Part shown: one piece after another, positions 17,409 through 26,709 of the stretch
How the letters are laid out: every line of letters starts with the position of its first letter
Numbering within the stretch: position 1 is the stretch's first letter
NCBI GenBank assembly: GCA_964584165.1
Contig: CAZOYW010000009.1
Span: forward strand, 27,854-91,853
DNA from: CAZKCI01 sp964584165
GTDB taxonomy: Bacteria; Auribacterota; Erginobacteria; Erginobacterales; CAZKCI01
Direction of reading: 5' to 3'
DNA length: 64,000 bases
Notes under the pieces: model-generated
What the model was told of the DNA's origin: nothing
Database searches by the model: none
Seen by the model: the letters and a program-made list of their open reading frames with translations, nothing else
Position numbers and translations under genes: made by a program

Positions 17409-17921
17409 ATGAGACCGTTCCGCTGCCAGATCTGCGGTGAGACCTACCTGGGGTTTTTCCCCGCCGACCGCTGCCCCTTCTGCGGGGTCCCCGGCAACTA
17501 TCTCCTCTCCGCCCCCGAATACATCGACTACGGAGTCGTGGAGCTCTCCGACCAGTCCAAGGACTTCTGCCGCCAGGCGATGGAGACCGAGGTGAGCAAC
17601 GTCGCCTACTACCTCGCCGTCGCCGCCGCCGCTTCGAACAAGGTGGTCGGAGCGATCTTCAAGCGGATCGCCAAGCACGAGTCCGAGCACCTCTCGCTCA
17701 TCTCCAAGATGTGCGGGATGGAGAAGCCCGCTCTCCCCGAGGAGAAGGCGCTGGAGAGTGACGCCGAGAACATGGCCGCCGGCCACGCCCGCGAGGACCG
17801 GGCGATCAAGCTCTATACCGGTTTCGCCAAGGAGGCCCCGGAGGGGAGGATGAAGGAGGTCTTCCGGGCCCTCTCCGACATCGAGATGGAGCACTACAAG
17901 ATCTTCAACACCTACCGCTGA
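17409..17921 (+). CDS. Rubrerythrin-family diiron protein with N-terminal rubredoxin-like domain
   Basis: The 170-residue protein has an N-terminal rubredoxin-like Fe(Cys)4 site, CQICGETYLG and CPFCGVPGNY, followed by a four-helix ferritin-like diiron domain with METEVSNVAYY, KHESEHLSLI, HAREDRAIKLY and SDIEMEHYKIF, which supply the Glu/His ligands. The rubredoxin domain comes first (reverse-rubrerythrin order). Such proteins reduce hydrogen peroxide in anaerobes with electrons from NADH or ferredoxin-linked reductases. The start ATG is preceded by AAGGAGG. It is a single-gene unit between a promoter and an intrinsic terminator, which fits an oxidative-stress gene in a strict anaerobe. Confidence 0.92.
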   Translation: MRPFRCQICGETYLGFFPADRCPFCGVPGNYLLSAPEYIDYGVVELSDQSKDFCRQAMETEVSNVAYYLAVAAAASNKVVGAIFKRIAKHESEHLSLISKMCGMEKPALPEEKALESDAENMAAGHAREDRAIKLYTGFAKEAPEGRMKEVFRALSDIEMEHYKIFNTYR

Positions 17922-17973
17922 TCACGGCCGGGCGGTGGCGGCCGTCGCCGTCCGACCGATGGTTGCAGCATGC

Positions 17974-18002
17974 GCGAGCCCCCGATCGGGGCTCGCTTTT
18001 TT
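17974..18002 (+). terminator. Intrinsic terminator after rubrerythrin
   Basis: The hairpin GCGAGCCCC...GGGGCTCGC (17974-17996) is followed by six T residues. Confidence 0.85.
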
Positions 18003-18099
18003 ACCGCATCTCCATCTCTGCGACAACTTATTCGTGACTGACTATCCTGGGGTAAGGCCTCAGTTAGGCGGTGGACTGCTCCCGACGGCGCGCCCGCCA

Positions 18100-18163
18100 G
18101 TAGGGGCGAACCTGGTGTTCGCCCGGCAAGCCGTCGGCGGGCGAACACCAGGTTCGCCCCTAC
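18100..18163. repeat. Head-to-head pair of GTAGGGGCGAACCT palindromes
   Basis: A 25-bp copy (18100-18124) and its perfect inverse (18139-18163) flank a 14-base loop. The 400-bp gap 17922-18323 otherwise holds only the terminator and a good AGGAGGA ribosome-binding site at 18312; no gene is seen. Confidence 0.92.
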
Positions 18164-18323
18164 ACATCTCGCTGGCGGGCAGAATTGCCGGCTGGCCTAC
18201 CACCGCATACGCGGGGCCTTACAGCCCAGGTAATATATATGTTGCTATCCCGGTAACTTTCTGATTTAATCTTGCATAGCGCGAGCCATACCCCGAACGG
18301 AAGCTTGCTCCAGGAGGATCGCC

Positions 18324-19115
18324 ATGAAAGGGAAGCACCGGTTCGGCCTGGGATGCCTGAAGGACCCCATTGACCGGAGGGACATCCCGATGAATGCCGT
18401 CCTCCCCCGCATCTCCGTCCCCCCCGAGGTCGATTATACCGACCGGATGAGCCCGGTGCGGGACCAGGGTTCCGAGGGGACCTGCGTCGCCTTCGCGGCG
18501 GCGGTCGGAATGAAGGAGTACCAGGAGAAGAAGGAGCGGGGGGGCTTGACCGCCCTCTCCCCGCGCCACCTCTACTCCCACTGCAAGAAGATCGACGGGA
18601 TACCCCGCGAGGAGGGAACCTACCCGCGCACCGCGATGAAGGTCCTCGCCCAGACCGGCGTTTGCCTGGAGGAGTGCTGGCCCTACCGGCCCTACCAGAA
18701 GGACCGGCCCTGCGCCGAGGCGGAGAGCCAGGCCGCGTCCTTTCGCATCCGGACCTATGCCCGCCTCTCCGGCATCCCGGAGATGGAGCGGAGCCTCTCC
18801 GTGAACGGGCCATTCCTCGCCGGGGTCGAGGTTTTCGCCTCCTGGTTCGAGGCCCGGGGCGGCATAATCCCCCTCCCCGACAACCAGGCGGTCCCGATCG
18901 GGGGGCACGCGATCTGCCTGACCGGCTACGACCGCTCCGGCCAGCTCTTCAAGTTTAAGAACTCGTGGGGGACGGATTGGGGGGACCGCGGCTACGGATA
19001 CCTCCCCTACGAGTATATGCGCCGCTACTGCCTGGACTCCTGGTCGGCGACCGACCTGGTCGCCCGGACGCCGGTCCGCCGGAGCCCCTCCGGCGGCCGG
19101 CGGCGTATATATTAG
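18324..19115 (+). CDS. Papain-like C1 cysteine peptidase
   Basis: The 263-residue protein shows the C1A signature: oxyanion Gln and catalytic Cys in VRDQGSEGTCVAFAAA (about residues 45-60), catalytic His in PIGGHAICLTGYD, and Asn in FKFKNSWGTDWGDRGYGYLP. It begins FGLGCLKDPIDRRDIPM, the short leader seen in bacterial C1 peptidases that lack a long inhibitory propeptide. There is no signal peptide, so it is probably cytoplasmic. The ATG at 18324 has AGGAGGA upstream. It is alone between repeat-rich gaps. The C-terminal ~15 residues (RRSPSGGRRRIY) are basic and unlike the family. Substrate unknown. Confidence 0.9.
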   Translation: MKGKHRFGLGCLKDPIDRRDIPMNAVLPRISVPPEVDYTDRMSPVRDQGSEGTCVAFAAAVGMKEYQEKKERGGLTALSPRHLYSHCKKIDGIPREEGTYPRTAMKVLAQTGVCLEECWPYRPYQKDRPCAEAESQAASFRIRTYARLSGIPEMERSLSVNGPFLAGVEVFASWFEARGGIIPLPDNQAVPIGGHAICLTGYDRSGQLFKFKNSWGTDWGDRGYGYLPYEYMRRYCLDSWSATDLVARTPVRRSPSGGRRRIY

Positions 19116-19192
19116 TGGCTTTTGGCCCGAAAGTGTCGGAGCCGCAGGCGAGCCAAAGGGCCGATTCTCAAGGTTGCTCGCGCGAGCGTCAT

Positions 19193-19375
19193 GGAGTGCG
19201 GTGTCGCGACACCGCTTTGGAGTGCGGCGCCTCGGCGCCGCTTTATTCTCGCTTTGATCCGTCGGAACGATTAAGAGCGGCGTCATGCCGCCGCACTCCA
19301 AAAGATTAAGAGCGGCGTCATGCCGCCGCACTCCAAAAGATTAAGAGCGGCGTCATGCCGCCGCACTCCAAAAGG
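19193..19375. repeat. 35-bp tandem repeats with GCGGCGTCATGCCGC palindrome
   Basis: Three direct copies of a 35-bp unit (ttaagagcggcgtcatgccg...) begin at 19271, 19306 and 19341. They are preceded by inverse relatives (GGAGTGCGGCGcctcGGCGCCGC and GGTGTCGCGACACC) from 19193. The 440-bp gap 19116-19554 holds these and a promoter; no gene is seen. Confidence 0.88.
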
Positions 19376-19488
19376 CGCCGAAACGAAGATCGAATGGTGA
19401 TGCCCCCCCGAAATGGCGCCCGGTCGGCCAAAGGTTAATGGCCGGATTATTTATCAGCGCCGCGCCGGGAGGCCCGACTTTACATCTC

Positions 19489-19517
19489 TTGCGCCCGCCC
19501 TCTTTAGGCGGTATTCT
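19489..19517 (+). promoter_or_regulatory. Probable promoter for the 19555-24203 gene pair
   Basis: TTGCGC (19489-19494), 17-bp spacer, TATTCT (19512-19517), followed by TTTGGAGG upstream of the ATG at 19555. Confidence 0.5.
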
Positions 19518-19554
19518 TCTCCCCAGCTAACCATTCACTATTTGGAGGCCCCCC

Positions 19555-19989
19555 ATGTCCGAACATACCCTGCGGATCGTAATCGGAGTCATCGGAGCGC
19601 TGATCATCGTCACCCGCGTCTTCGGCTTCATCTATCCCGACCGGCTCAAGGCCGGCGCCGGGCGGATGGCAGCGCTCAACCCGGGCTGGGTCCGCTTGAT
19701 CGCCACCCTCTTGGCCCTCGGCGGGCTCTTTCTCCTCTACTCCACTCTGGTCGAGATCTTCAAGGTCCTCCCCGTCTTCATGATCGTCTGCTTCACCGTC
19801 GGCCTGATCCTCCTGGTCGTGGGCGTCTTTGCCGCCCACCCCGTCTGGTTCAAGCAGACCTTGGAGGAGCTCTTCATCAAACGGGGCGCCTTCTTCGTCC
19901 GCGCGATTTGCGTCCTCGGGATCCTCGGCGGCGTCTTCATCCTCCTCAGCGCCATCTTCGGCTATTCCTGGGGCGGCCTTTCACATTGA
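19555..19989 (+). CDS. Small integral membrane protein, four predicted helices
   Basis: The 144-residue product has four hydrophobic segments: IVIGVIGALIIVTRVFGFIY, LIATLLALGGLFLLYSTLV, VFMIVCFTVGLILLVVGVFA and ICVLGILGGVFILLSAIFGY. There is no recognisable domain and I assign no function. GGAGG lies 9 bp before the ATG. The stop TGA overlaps a TTG (TTGA) that is in frame with the following activase gene, so the two may be translationally coupled, though the partners' jobs have no obvious link. Confidence 0.72.
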   Translation: MSEHTLRIVIGVIGALIIVTRVFGFIYPDRLKAGAGRMAALNPGWVRLIATLLALGGLFLLYSTLVEIFKVLPVFMIVCFTVGLILLVVGVFAAHPVWFKQTLEELFIKRGAFFVRAICVLGILGGVFILLSAIFGYSWGGLSH

Positions 19990-20027
19990 TTCGGGACCCG
20001 GCCAACACCGCCGACCGCCGCCTCTGG

Positions 20028-23000
20028 ATGGGGATTGACGTCGGGTCGGTCAGCCTCAAGCTGGCCCTCCTGACCCCAGAAGGGGCGGTCGTCCACGAGC
20101 GCTACGTCCGCCTCCGGGGACAGCCTCTTTCAGTCGCGAGGGAGGAGCTCCAGACGCTGATCGCCGGGCGGCCGCACCTCGCCCTGGCCGGGGCCGGCGT
20201 GACCGGATCGGGCGGCGGGCTCCTCGCCCGTTTGCTCGGCCTTTCCGCCGTCAACGAGATCGTCGCCCTCTCCCGCGCCTGCGCCCTCCTCTGCCCCTCC
20301 GTCCGGACGCTGATCGACATCGGGGGGGAGGACTCCAAGCTTCTCCTCTTCCGAAGCGATTCGGCCGGGGGCGCCCCTGACCTCGCCGACTTCGCGATGA
20401 ACAGCATCTGCGCGGCGGGGACCGGCTCTTTCCTCGACCAGCAGGCCGCCCGGCTCGGCCTCTCGGTGGAGGAGCTCGGCCGCCTCGGCCTCCATTCCCG
20501 CCACCCCCCGCGCGTCGCCGGGCGCTGCTCGGTCTTCGCCAAGACCGACATGATCCACCTCCAGCAGGAGGGGGCGAAGGACTGCGAGATCGTGGCCGGC
20601 CTCCTCTTCGCCATGGCCCGGAACTTCAAGTCCACGGTGGCCCGGGGAAAGACTCTCTCCCCGCCGGTCCTTTTCACCGGCGGCGTGGCCGCCAGCCAGG
20701 GGATGGTGCGGGCCCTGCGGGAGATCCTGGAGTTCACGGAAGAGGAACTGACCGTTCCCCCTCACTTCGCCTTCTTCGGCGCGGCGGGGGCGGCCCTCCT
20801 CGCCCGCGACGAAAACGGCGGGGCCGTCCGCCTCGACCTCGCCCCCCTGGACGAGTATCTCGCCGCGCCGCCGAAGGGAGCGGCCGCGCTCGCCCCCCTC
20901 GGCGAGGTGAAGAGAGGGGCCCCGGCGGTTAAGCCCGGCGGCCGCTCGACGGCCTCCGGGGAGGGCTACCTCGGGATAGATATCGGTTCGATCAGCACTA
21001 AGGCGGCGGTGATCGGCCCGGACGGCTCGCTCGCCGCCTCCGTCTACCTCCGCACCGCCGGCCGCCCCCTGATCGCCGCCCAGCGCGCGATCGCGGAGAT
21101 CGGCCATGAGCTCCCCAAGTCCTTCCGCGTCCTGGGCACCGCCTCCACCGGGTCCGGACGCTACCTGATCGGCGACTTCATCGGGGCGGACGAGGTGAAA
21201 AACGAGATCTCCGCCCAGGCCCGCGCCGCCGCCTTTATCGACCCCGAGGTGGATACTATCTTCGAGATCGGCGGCCAGGACTCGAAATACATCCGCCTGG
21301 AGGGTGGCGCGGTGGTGGACTTCGAGATGAACAAGGTCTGCGCCGCCGGGACCGGGTCGTTCCTGGAGGAGCAGGCGGAGAAGCTCGCCGTCCGGATCGA
21401 GGAGTTCGGCGAAACGGCGCTATCCGCCCCCGCCCCGGTCGCCCTGGGCGAGCGCTGCACCGTCTTCATGGAGTCGGACCTCCTCCACCACCAGCAGAAC
21501 GCCGCCCGGCGCGAGGACCTGGTCGCGGGGCTCGCCTACTCGATCGCGCTCAACTACTTGAACCGGGTGGTCGGGCGGAAGAAGGTGGGGGAGAAGATCT
21601 TCTTCCAGGGGGCGGTGGCCTTCAACGCCGGCGTGGCCGCCGCCTTCGAGAAGGTTCTGGGGAAGCCCGTCGCCGTCCCGCCCCACCCCCACCTGACCGG
21701 GGCGATCGGGGCGGCGCTCTGGGCCAAGGCGAAGCGCGAGCGGGAGGGCTTCCGGACGAGCCGTTTCAAGGGCTTCTCCGCGATCGCCGCCTGCCGTTGG
21801 GAACAGTCCTCCTTCGAATGCGCCGCCTGCCCGAACCGCTGCGCCATCAACAAGGTGGTCATCCCGGGGAGCGAGCCGCTCTGCTACGGGTCGCGCTGCG
21901 AGAGGTTCGACGGCAAGGCAACGGACCGCCCCGGCGAGCGGGCGGTCATCCCCGACCTCTTCGCCGAGCGGGAACGGATGCTCGCGGAGGCGGTCGCCCG
22001 CCCCGCCGGCGAGGGGTCGGGGCGCCGGATCGGCCTCCCCCGCGCCCTCCTCAACCACGAGCTCCTCCCCCTTTGGGAGAGCTTTTTCCGGGCGCTCGGA
22101 TTGCGGGTCGTCGTTTCCAACCCGACCGATCCCGCGATCATCGCCGCGGGCCTGAGCGGCGTGACCGCGGAGACCTGCTACCCGATGAAGCTCGCCCACG
22201 GGCACGTCCAGAATCTTTTGGACCAGGGGATCGACGCCCTTTTCATCCCGACCCTGATCAACCTGGAGCGGGAGGCGGACGGCTGGGCCGAGTCCTTCAA
22301 CTGCCCCTACGTTCAGGTCCTCTCCTCCATCATCGCCTCCGCTATCGACCTCAAGGGCAAGGGCGTGGAGCTCATCTCCCCGGTGATCGCCTTCGGCTGG
22401 AGGGGGGATCTCCCTGAGAAATCCCTTCTCCGCGTCGGCAAAGTCTTGGGGAAGGGGCGCGCGGCGACGAAGCGCGCCGCCCGGATCGCCCTCCGCGCGC
22501 GCGAGGACTTCCGCCGCCGTCAGCTCGCGCGCGGGCGCGAGGTCCTCTCCTCCCTCCCGGCGGATGGGAAGGCGGTGGTGATCGTCTCCCGCCCCTATAA
22601 CAGCTACGACCCGGCCCTCAACGTGGGGCTTCCCCGCACCCTGCGCAAGCTCGGCATCCCGGCCATCCCGATCGACTTTCTCCCCCTTCAGGGGTCCGAC
22701 CTCTCCGCGGATTGGCCGAACATGTACTGGCGCTCCGGCCAGAAGCTCCTGCAGGCCGCCCGCTTCATCCGGCGGGACAAGCGCCTCTTCGCGGTCTGGC
22801 TTTCCAACTTCGGCTGCGGCCCCGACTCCTTCATCCAGCACTATTTCGCCCGGGAGATGGAGGGGAAGCCCTATCTCCAGATCGAGGTGGACGAGCACAG
22901 CGCCGACGTGGGCGCGGTCACCCGCTGCGAGGCCTTCTGGGACTCGGTCGCCCATGCACGCGTCTTGCCTCCCCAGCCGGCGCCGAGGCCGCCGAAACGG

Positions 23001-24203
23001 GGCGCCGCCCGCCGCGGGAAGACAACCGTCTTCATCCCCTACATGAGCGACGCCTCCTACGTCGTCGCCGCCGCCTTCGCCGCCGCCGGCTTTCCGGCCC
23101 GAGTCTTCCCCCGCTCCAACGAGGAGACGCTCGCCCTCGGCAAAAAGTTCACCTCCGGCAAGGAGTGCTTCCCCTGCGTCGTCACCACCGGCGACATGGT
23201 GCGGATCACCCGCGATCCCTCCTTCCGCCCGGAGGCTTCCGCCTTCTTCATGCCCTCCACTTCCGGCCCTTGCCGCTTCGGCCAGTATTGCCGCCTCCAG
23301 AGAATGGTCCTCGACTCGCTCGGTCACACCGAGGTTCCCATCCTCGCCCCCATCCAGGACTCCGGCTTCTACGGGGAGATGGCCAGTCTCGGCCCGGGGT
23401 TCTTCCGGAGGGCCTGGCGGGGATTGGTGGCGGTCGATCTCCTCGACCGCATCCGTCGGGAGAACCGCCCCTACGAAGCGGAGAAGGGCGCGACCGACCG
23501 CGCCTACCGCCGCGCGGTCGACCTCCTCTGCCGTTCCATCGAGCGGGATGGAGACGTGGCCGGGGCCCTGAAGGAGGGGCTCCGTTCGTTCAACGGAAGC
23601 GCGCCGGGACGGGCCGGCCGGAAGCCCTTGATCGGCATCGTGGGCGAGATCTTCGTCCGCAACCACCCCTTCAGCAACGACGAGATCGTCCGCCAGATCG
23701 AGGAACTCGGCGGCGAGGCCGCGCTCCCCCCCGTCCGGGAATGGGTCTGGCATCTGAACCGGGAGATGCGGTTCTTCTGTTCCGAGATGGGGCTGTGGGG
23801 AGGCTACCTCAAGGCCCTCCTCGCCGGCTGGCTCCAGCGGCGCGACGAGAAGCGCCTCATCGCCGTGGCCCGCCCCTACCTCCGGGACGGGGAGGAGAAA
23901 GGGATCGACGAGGTCTGGAGGAACGCCGCGCCCTATCTCCCGCCCTGGTTCGGCGAGGCGGCCTTAAGCGCGGGCAAGACCGTCGAGTATGCCCGGGAGG
24001 AGGCGGCGGGGATCGTCAACGTGATGCCCTTCACCTGCATGCCGGGGACGATCTTTGCCGCCGTCCTCCACCGCCTCCGCCGTGACTACGGCGCCATCCC
24101 CGCCCTGACGCTCGCCTTCGACGGCCTCAAGGAGACCTCGAGCCGCGCCCGCCTCGAGGCCTTCATGCACCAGGCCCGCAGCCGTCACCTCTCCCGCCGC
24201 TAG
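20028..24203 (+). CDS. Giant 2-hydroxyacyl-CoA dehydratase activase-related protein (two BcrA/BadF ATPase domains plus dehydratase-like region)
   Basis: About 1391 residues. Two ASKHA-type activase domains come in tandem: residues 1-300 (MGIDVGSVSLKLALL, IDIGGEDSKLLLF, NSICAAGTGSFLDQQAARL) and about 320-590 (GIDIGSISTKAAVIG, FEIGGQDSKYIRLEGG, NKVCAAGTGSFLEEQAEKL). The invariant Cys of CAAGTGSF in each half would ligate a bridging [4Fe-4S] cluster. A Cys cluster (FECAACPNRCAIN) follows, then a DUF2229/HgdB-like region with GVTAETCYPMKLAHGH, SGKECFPCVVTTGDM and FGCGPDSF. Activases of this type use ATP to inject an electron into 2-hydroxyacyl-CoA or benzoyl-CoA enzymes. The fused form is common in anaerobes with unproved substrate. 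The start could instead be TTG at 19986, overlapping the upstream stop. Confidence 0.88.
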   Translation: MGIDVGSVSLKLALLTPEGAVVHERYVRLRGQPLSVAREELQTLIAGRPHLALAGAGVTGSGGGLLARLLGLSAVNEIVALSRACALLCPSVRTLIDIGGEDSKLLLFRSDSAGGAPDLADFAMNSICAAGTGSFLDQQAARLGLSVEELGRLGLHSRHPPRVAGRCSVFAKTDMIHLQQEGAKDCEIVAGLLFAMARNFKSTVARGKTLSPPVLFTGGVAASQGMVRALREILEFTEEELTVPPHFAFFGAAGAALLARDENGGAVRLDLAPLDEYLAAPPKGAAALAPLGEVKRGAPAVKPGGRSTASGEGYLGIDIGSISTKAAVIGPDGSLAASVYLRTAGRPLIAAQRAIAEIGHELPKSFRVLGTASTGSGRYLIGDFIGADEVKNEISAQARAAAFIDPEVDTIFEIGGQDSKYIRLEGGAVVDFEMNKVCAAGTGSFLEEQAEKLAVRIEEFGETALSAPAPVALGERCTVFMESDLLHHQQNAARREDLVAGLAYSIALNYLNRVVGRKKVGEKIFFQGAVAFNAGVAAAFEKVLGKPVAVPPHPHLTGAIGAALWAKAKREREGFRTSRFKGFSAIAACRWEQSSFECAACPNRCAINKVVIPGSEPLCYGSRCERFDGKATDRPGERAVIPDLFAERERMLAEAVARPAGEGSGRRIGLPRALLNHELLPLWESFFRALGLRVVVSNPTDPAIIAAGLSGVTAETCYPMKLAHGHVQNLLDQGIDALFIPTLINLEREADGWAESFNCPYVQVLSSIIASAIDLKGKGVELISPVIAFGWRGDLPEKSLLRVGKVLGKGRAATKRAARIALRAREDFRRRQLARGREVLSSLPADGKAVVIVSRPYNSYDPALNVGLPRTLRKLGIPAIPIDFLPLQGSDLSADWPNMYWRSGQKLLQAARFIRRDKRLFAVWLSNFGCGPDSFIQHYFAREMEGKPYLQIEVDEHSADVGAVTRCEAFWDSVAHARVLPPQPAPRPPKRGAARRGKTTVFIPYMSDASYVVAAAFAAAGFPARVFPRSNEETLALGKKFTSGKECFPCVVTTGDMVRITRDPSFRPEASAFFMPSTSGPCRFGQYCRLQRMVLDSLGHTEVPILAPIQDSGFYGEMASLGPGFFRRAWRGLVAVDLLDRIRRENRPYEAEKGATDRAYRRAVDLLCRSIERDGDVAGALKEGLRSFNGSAPGRAGRKPLIGIVGEIFVRNHPFSNDEIVRQIEELGGEAALPPVREWVWHLNREMRFFCSEMGLWGGYLKALLAGWLQRRDEKRLIAVARPYLRDGEEKGIDEVWRNAAPYLPPWFGEAALSAGKTVEYAREEAAGIVNVMPFTCMPGTIFAAVLHRLRRDYGAIPALTLAFDGLKETSSRARLEAFMHQARSRHLSRR

Positions 24204-24233
24204 CGTTCGTCGGCGGGATCTCCTTCGCCGTCC

Positions 24234-24262
24234 GTAGCCGCGGAACTTTAGCTCCGCGGGCC
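24234..24262. repeat. GTAGCCGCGGAACTTT palindrome
   Basis: CCGCGGA...TCCGCGG hairpin with the GTAG start typical of this genome's repeats. Relatives occur at 36570-36600 and 44100-44136. The 240-bp gap 24204-24446 holds no gene. Confidence 0.8.
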
Positions 24263-24446
24263 AAGCCAGCCCGTGGGAGCGGCGTCCCCGCCTGCCCCAT
24301 ATCCCAAGAATCAACTCGGGCCCGCGATCCGGGATGCTAGGAATCGATGCCCCGATAGTTGTTTTGCGGGTCAAGCGAGGACGATCCTTCCATAGCATCG
24401 CCGGTGCCCGACCCCCCCAGGCTAGCTTGCGCCCCCCTTTGCCCCA

Positions 24447-25283
24447 TTAAGACGCCGGTGATGGCGTGGGGGAAGGTGCATACCCCTCCTCCAACCCCAG
24501 TTCCTTGAGCTTCTCCGGCGCATGAAGCTTCACGGACTGGAGGGCGTTTTTGATCATCTGGTTCCTGGTTTTAGTGTTGTAGAAAAGCAATTCCATGTCT
24601 ATGGAATCGCGGTACTTCAAGAACAGAACATTGTAATTGACCGACGGCTCGTCCCCTTTGAAGCCATGAATCCTTCCCAGCATTTCGTATGCGACGGCCA
24701 TTTTCGGGTCGATCGAAACAGCCTTCTCCAAAAGCTCCCTGGCATGCTCAAGCTTTGTATTATCCTGCTCTAGGGAATAGGTTAAATATATCGGTTCGAG
24801 ATGAGCGACATTGCCATCGGGCAATTTTAGCTCCCTCTGCGGGCGCTTCGTATATCCCGGCAGACGAGCAAAATATGTTTCCAATTCCACAAACGCGACC
24901 TTGTAGAGCGCCCGCGGGTTTTCGGGATCGAGCTTTAGCGCTTCCTTCAGCATGGTTGTTCCAGCGCCATCGTATTCACCGGTACGCTTGAATAAGATCC
25001 ATCCCTTGATCATCAGGAACTCGGCTCGTTCTTTGGACATCAACTCCTCGGCCCGGTTTAGATACTTTTCCGCTTGGTACATATTCTCCCCCCAGGCCGA
25101 TTCCTCTCCTTTTTGAAAACCATTCTCTATTGACCTCCGCGCTTGATCGAAAGCGCAATATACGGACAAGACATCTTCGGGGCTTATCACAGAGGATCCG
25201 CCCTCGGAAGAAACCGACCAGTCAGAGATGCCTATCGCGGCTAAGGCGGGTAACGCCACCATAATCACGATCGTCGTTTTCAT
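24447..25283 (-). CDS. Secreted TPR-like protein
   Basis: A 278-residue protein. The start is the ATG at 25283 (MKTTIVIMVALPALAA), which has AGGAGAG immediately upstream; an ATG five codons earlier is inside that ribosome-binding site. A signal peptide is followed by helical repeats with TPR-like spacing: AEKYLNRAEELMSKERAEFL, MLKEALKLDPENPRALYKVA and ARELLEKAVSIDPKMAVAYE. The tail ends PSPTPSPAS. No enzyme motif is seen. Base composition is clearly lower in GC than the rest of the window. Together with the TPR protein at 25817 and the protein at 26710 it forms a set of three minus-strand secreted proteins. Function unknown; scaffolding for a surface complex is possible. Confidence 0.78.
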   Translation of the reverse strand: MKTTIVIMVALPALAAIGISDWSVSSEGGSSVISPEDVLSVYCAFDQARRSIENGFQKGEESAWGENMYQAEKYLNRAEELMSKERAEFLMIKGWILFKRTGEYDGAGTTMLKEALKLDPENPRALYKVAFVELETYFARLPGYTKRPQRELKLPDGNVAHLEPIYLTYSLEQDNTKLEHARELLEKAVSIDPKMAVAYEMLGRIHGFKGDEPSVNYNVLFLKYRDSIDMELLFYNTKTRNQMIKNALQSVKLHAPEKLKELGLEEGYAPSPTPSPAS

Positions 25284-25479
25284 CTCTCTCCTCTCCATAT
25301 CTCCGTGGCTACCGGTTCGACTTCTATTTCATATCGCAGAAGAGGAAATGAAACGATATTCAACGTCGTCAGAGTTGCGTCTGTGCGTTCTCTTGAGTTT
25401 GTGCGGACAGCCTGTCTTGAGTAGTAATCGATTGACCGCGGTTTAACCGATCCTAATCCTACTCACCCTCCGGTCATGT

Positions 25480-25710
25480 CGTTTGCATCGGTGCCGGGTT
25501 AACTCGCCGGAATTGACACGAATCCCGAAGGGATTCCGTCTCACAGCCCGGGGTTGCGCCGAAGGCGCTACCCCGGGTAACCACATCACCACAATCCCCC
25601 AACCCCGAAGGGGTTGCGTCATCCCCACAATCGAGCTCTAACGCAAACCCGTTGGGGTTAGATATTGTTTGTTTTCGTTTCTTCTTCGCGGGGTAGCACC
25701 CCAGACCCAA
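25480..25710. repeat. Cluster of short palindromes (CCCGAAGGG, CCCCGAAGGGG, GCCGAAGGCGC, CCCGTTGGGG)
   Basis: At least four hairpins of the type AATCCCGAAGGGATT, GCGCCGAAGGCGC, AACCCCGAAGGGGTTGCG and ACCCGTTGGGGTTAG, separated by phrases such as gtaaccacatcaccacaatcc. The enclosing gap 25299-25816 is AT-rich and holds no gene. Confidence 0.8.
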
Positions 25711-25816
25711 CTCCGGGACGAAATCTCAGTCTTGTTTGGACTTATCCCGCCCTGCCTTAACTAGCCCTACCAATATGGAAATCCGTATATAACGGAAATG
25801 AATAATTAAGTGGCAC

Positions 25817-26683
25817 TTATTCCAACTTAATATCTGCGGGTATATACCGACGGTCAGGAATCTTTAACTTAAAATAGTAACTGTTTATTTCTCTCTCAAT
25901 TCTCTGCAATTCTGGACGAACCTTAAGAATCTTTTTACCTACAGAGATGGCTTTGATATAATCGCCCGCTCCTCCATATGCAGTCATTAGCGCCATCAAT
26001 CCTCCGACGTTATTTGGATCCAAGTCCAGCACTTTGGTTGCATAGTTATAGGTCTCCCGGACGAATATCGGATTGTAGTACGTCGGGTCATTATAATTAG
26101 CGTGGCCGATCAATAAAAGATGCTTGCAGATATCCAGCATACGAAGATTAGCTTCTAGATCGTTGGGGACCTTCTCTAGGATCATTTTTTGATATCTATA
26201 AGCATCCTTATAAAAAAGAACATATTCATAAAGATCAACCATCCCATGATAAGCGTCCAGAGATTCGGGGCTCAATGATATGGCCTTGGTGAACCCATCT
26301 ATCGCCGGATTGATATAGTCATCCCAATGGATGGCGCCGCCAAATACCACTGGCAGAAGATTCTTCTGCGTCTCAAGATTCGCATAGCCCAGCAGATACC
26401 AGGCGACGCTCTCTGCCGGATATTTCTCCGTCAAGTTCTGGTAGTATTTCCTGTCCTCCGCCAGGAGACGGTAGTCCTTCTTGCCTAGAGCTTCGATGTA
26501 TTTTATGTTCTTCCCTATATTTAGGGGATCCCCTCGCCGCTGAGTGTCAAGCGCTTGCAATTCATCTTCGGTAGCACTCTGGCCGTTGATAGGTTCGGGA
26601 GTTGGATCACACTTGATATCCTTCTCTCCGATAGAGATGTAGATCAGCAGCGCCGTCACGACTAGTATCGCCTTGCTCTTCAT
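25817..26683 (-). CDS. Secreted TPR-like protein
   Basis: A 288-residue protein starting at the ATG at 26683 (MKSKAILVVTALLIYIS), with GGGGAGGGTGACG upstream. A signal peptide leads to a tetratricopeptide-like region: AVAWYLLGYANLETQ-like helices, AIDGFTKAISLSPESLDAYH, YNYATKVLDLDPNNVGGL and YIKAISVGKKILKVRPELQ. No catalytic motif. It follows the gene at 26710 by 26 bp, so the two are probably cotranscribed, with 24447 as a possible third member across a repeat-filled gap. The low GC content and Lys/Ile/Tyr-rich protein stand out from the neighbours and suggest transfer or relaxed selection. Confidence 0.78.
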   Translation of the reverse strand: MKSKAILVVTALLIYISIGEKDIKCDPTPEPINGQSATEDELQALDTQRRGDPLNIGKNIKYIEALGKKDYRLLAEDRKYYQNLTEKYPAESVAWYLLGYANLETQKNLLPVVFGGAIHWDDYINPAIDGFTKAISLSPESLDAYHGMVDLYEYVLFYKDAYRYQKMILEKVPNDLEANLRMLDICKHLLLIGHANYNDPTYYNPIFVRETYNYATKVLDLDPNNVGGLMALMTAYGGAGDYIKAISVGKKILKVRPELQRIEREINSYYFKLKIPDRRYIPADIKLE

Positions 26684-26709
26684 CGTCACCCTCCCCAATT
26701 ATCCCGTAA

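Noticed and set aside
19413..20027. N-terminal extension of the giant activase upstream of 20028
   Set aside because: The frame overlaps the well-supported membrane protein gene with its own ribosome-binding site, and its translation is Arg/Pro-rich without resemblance to the family.
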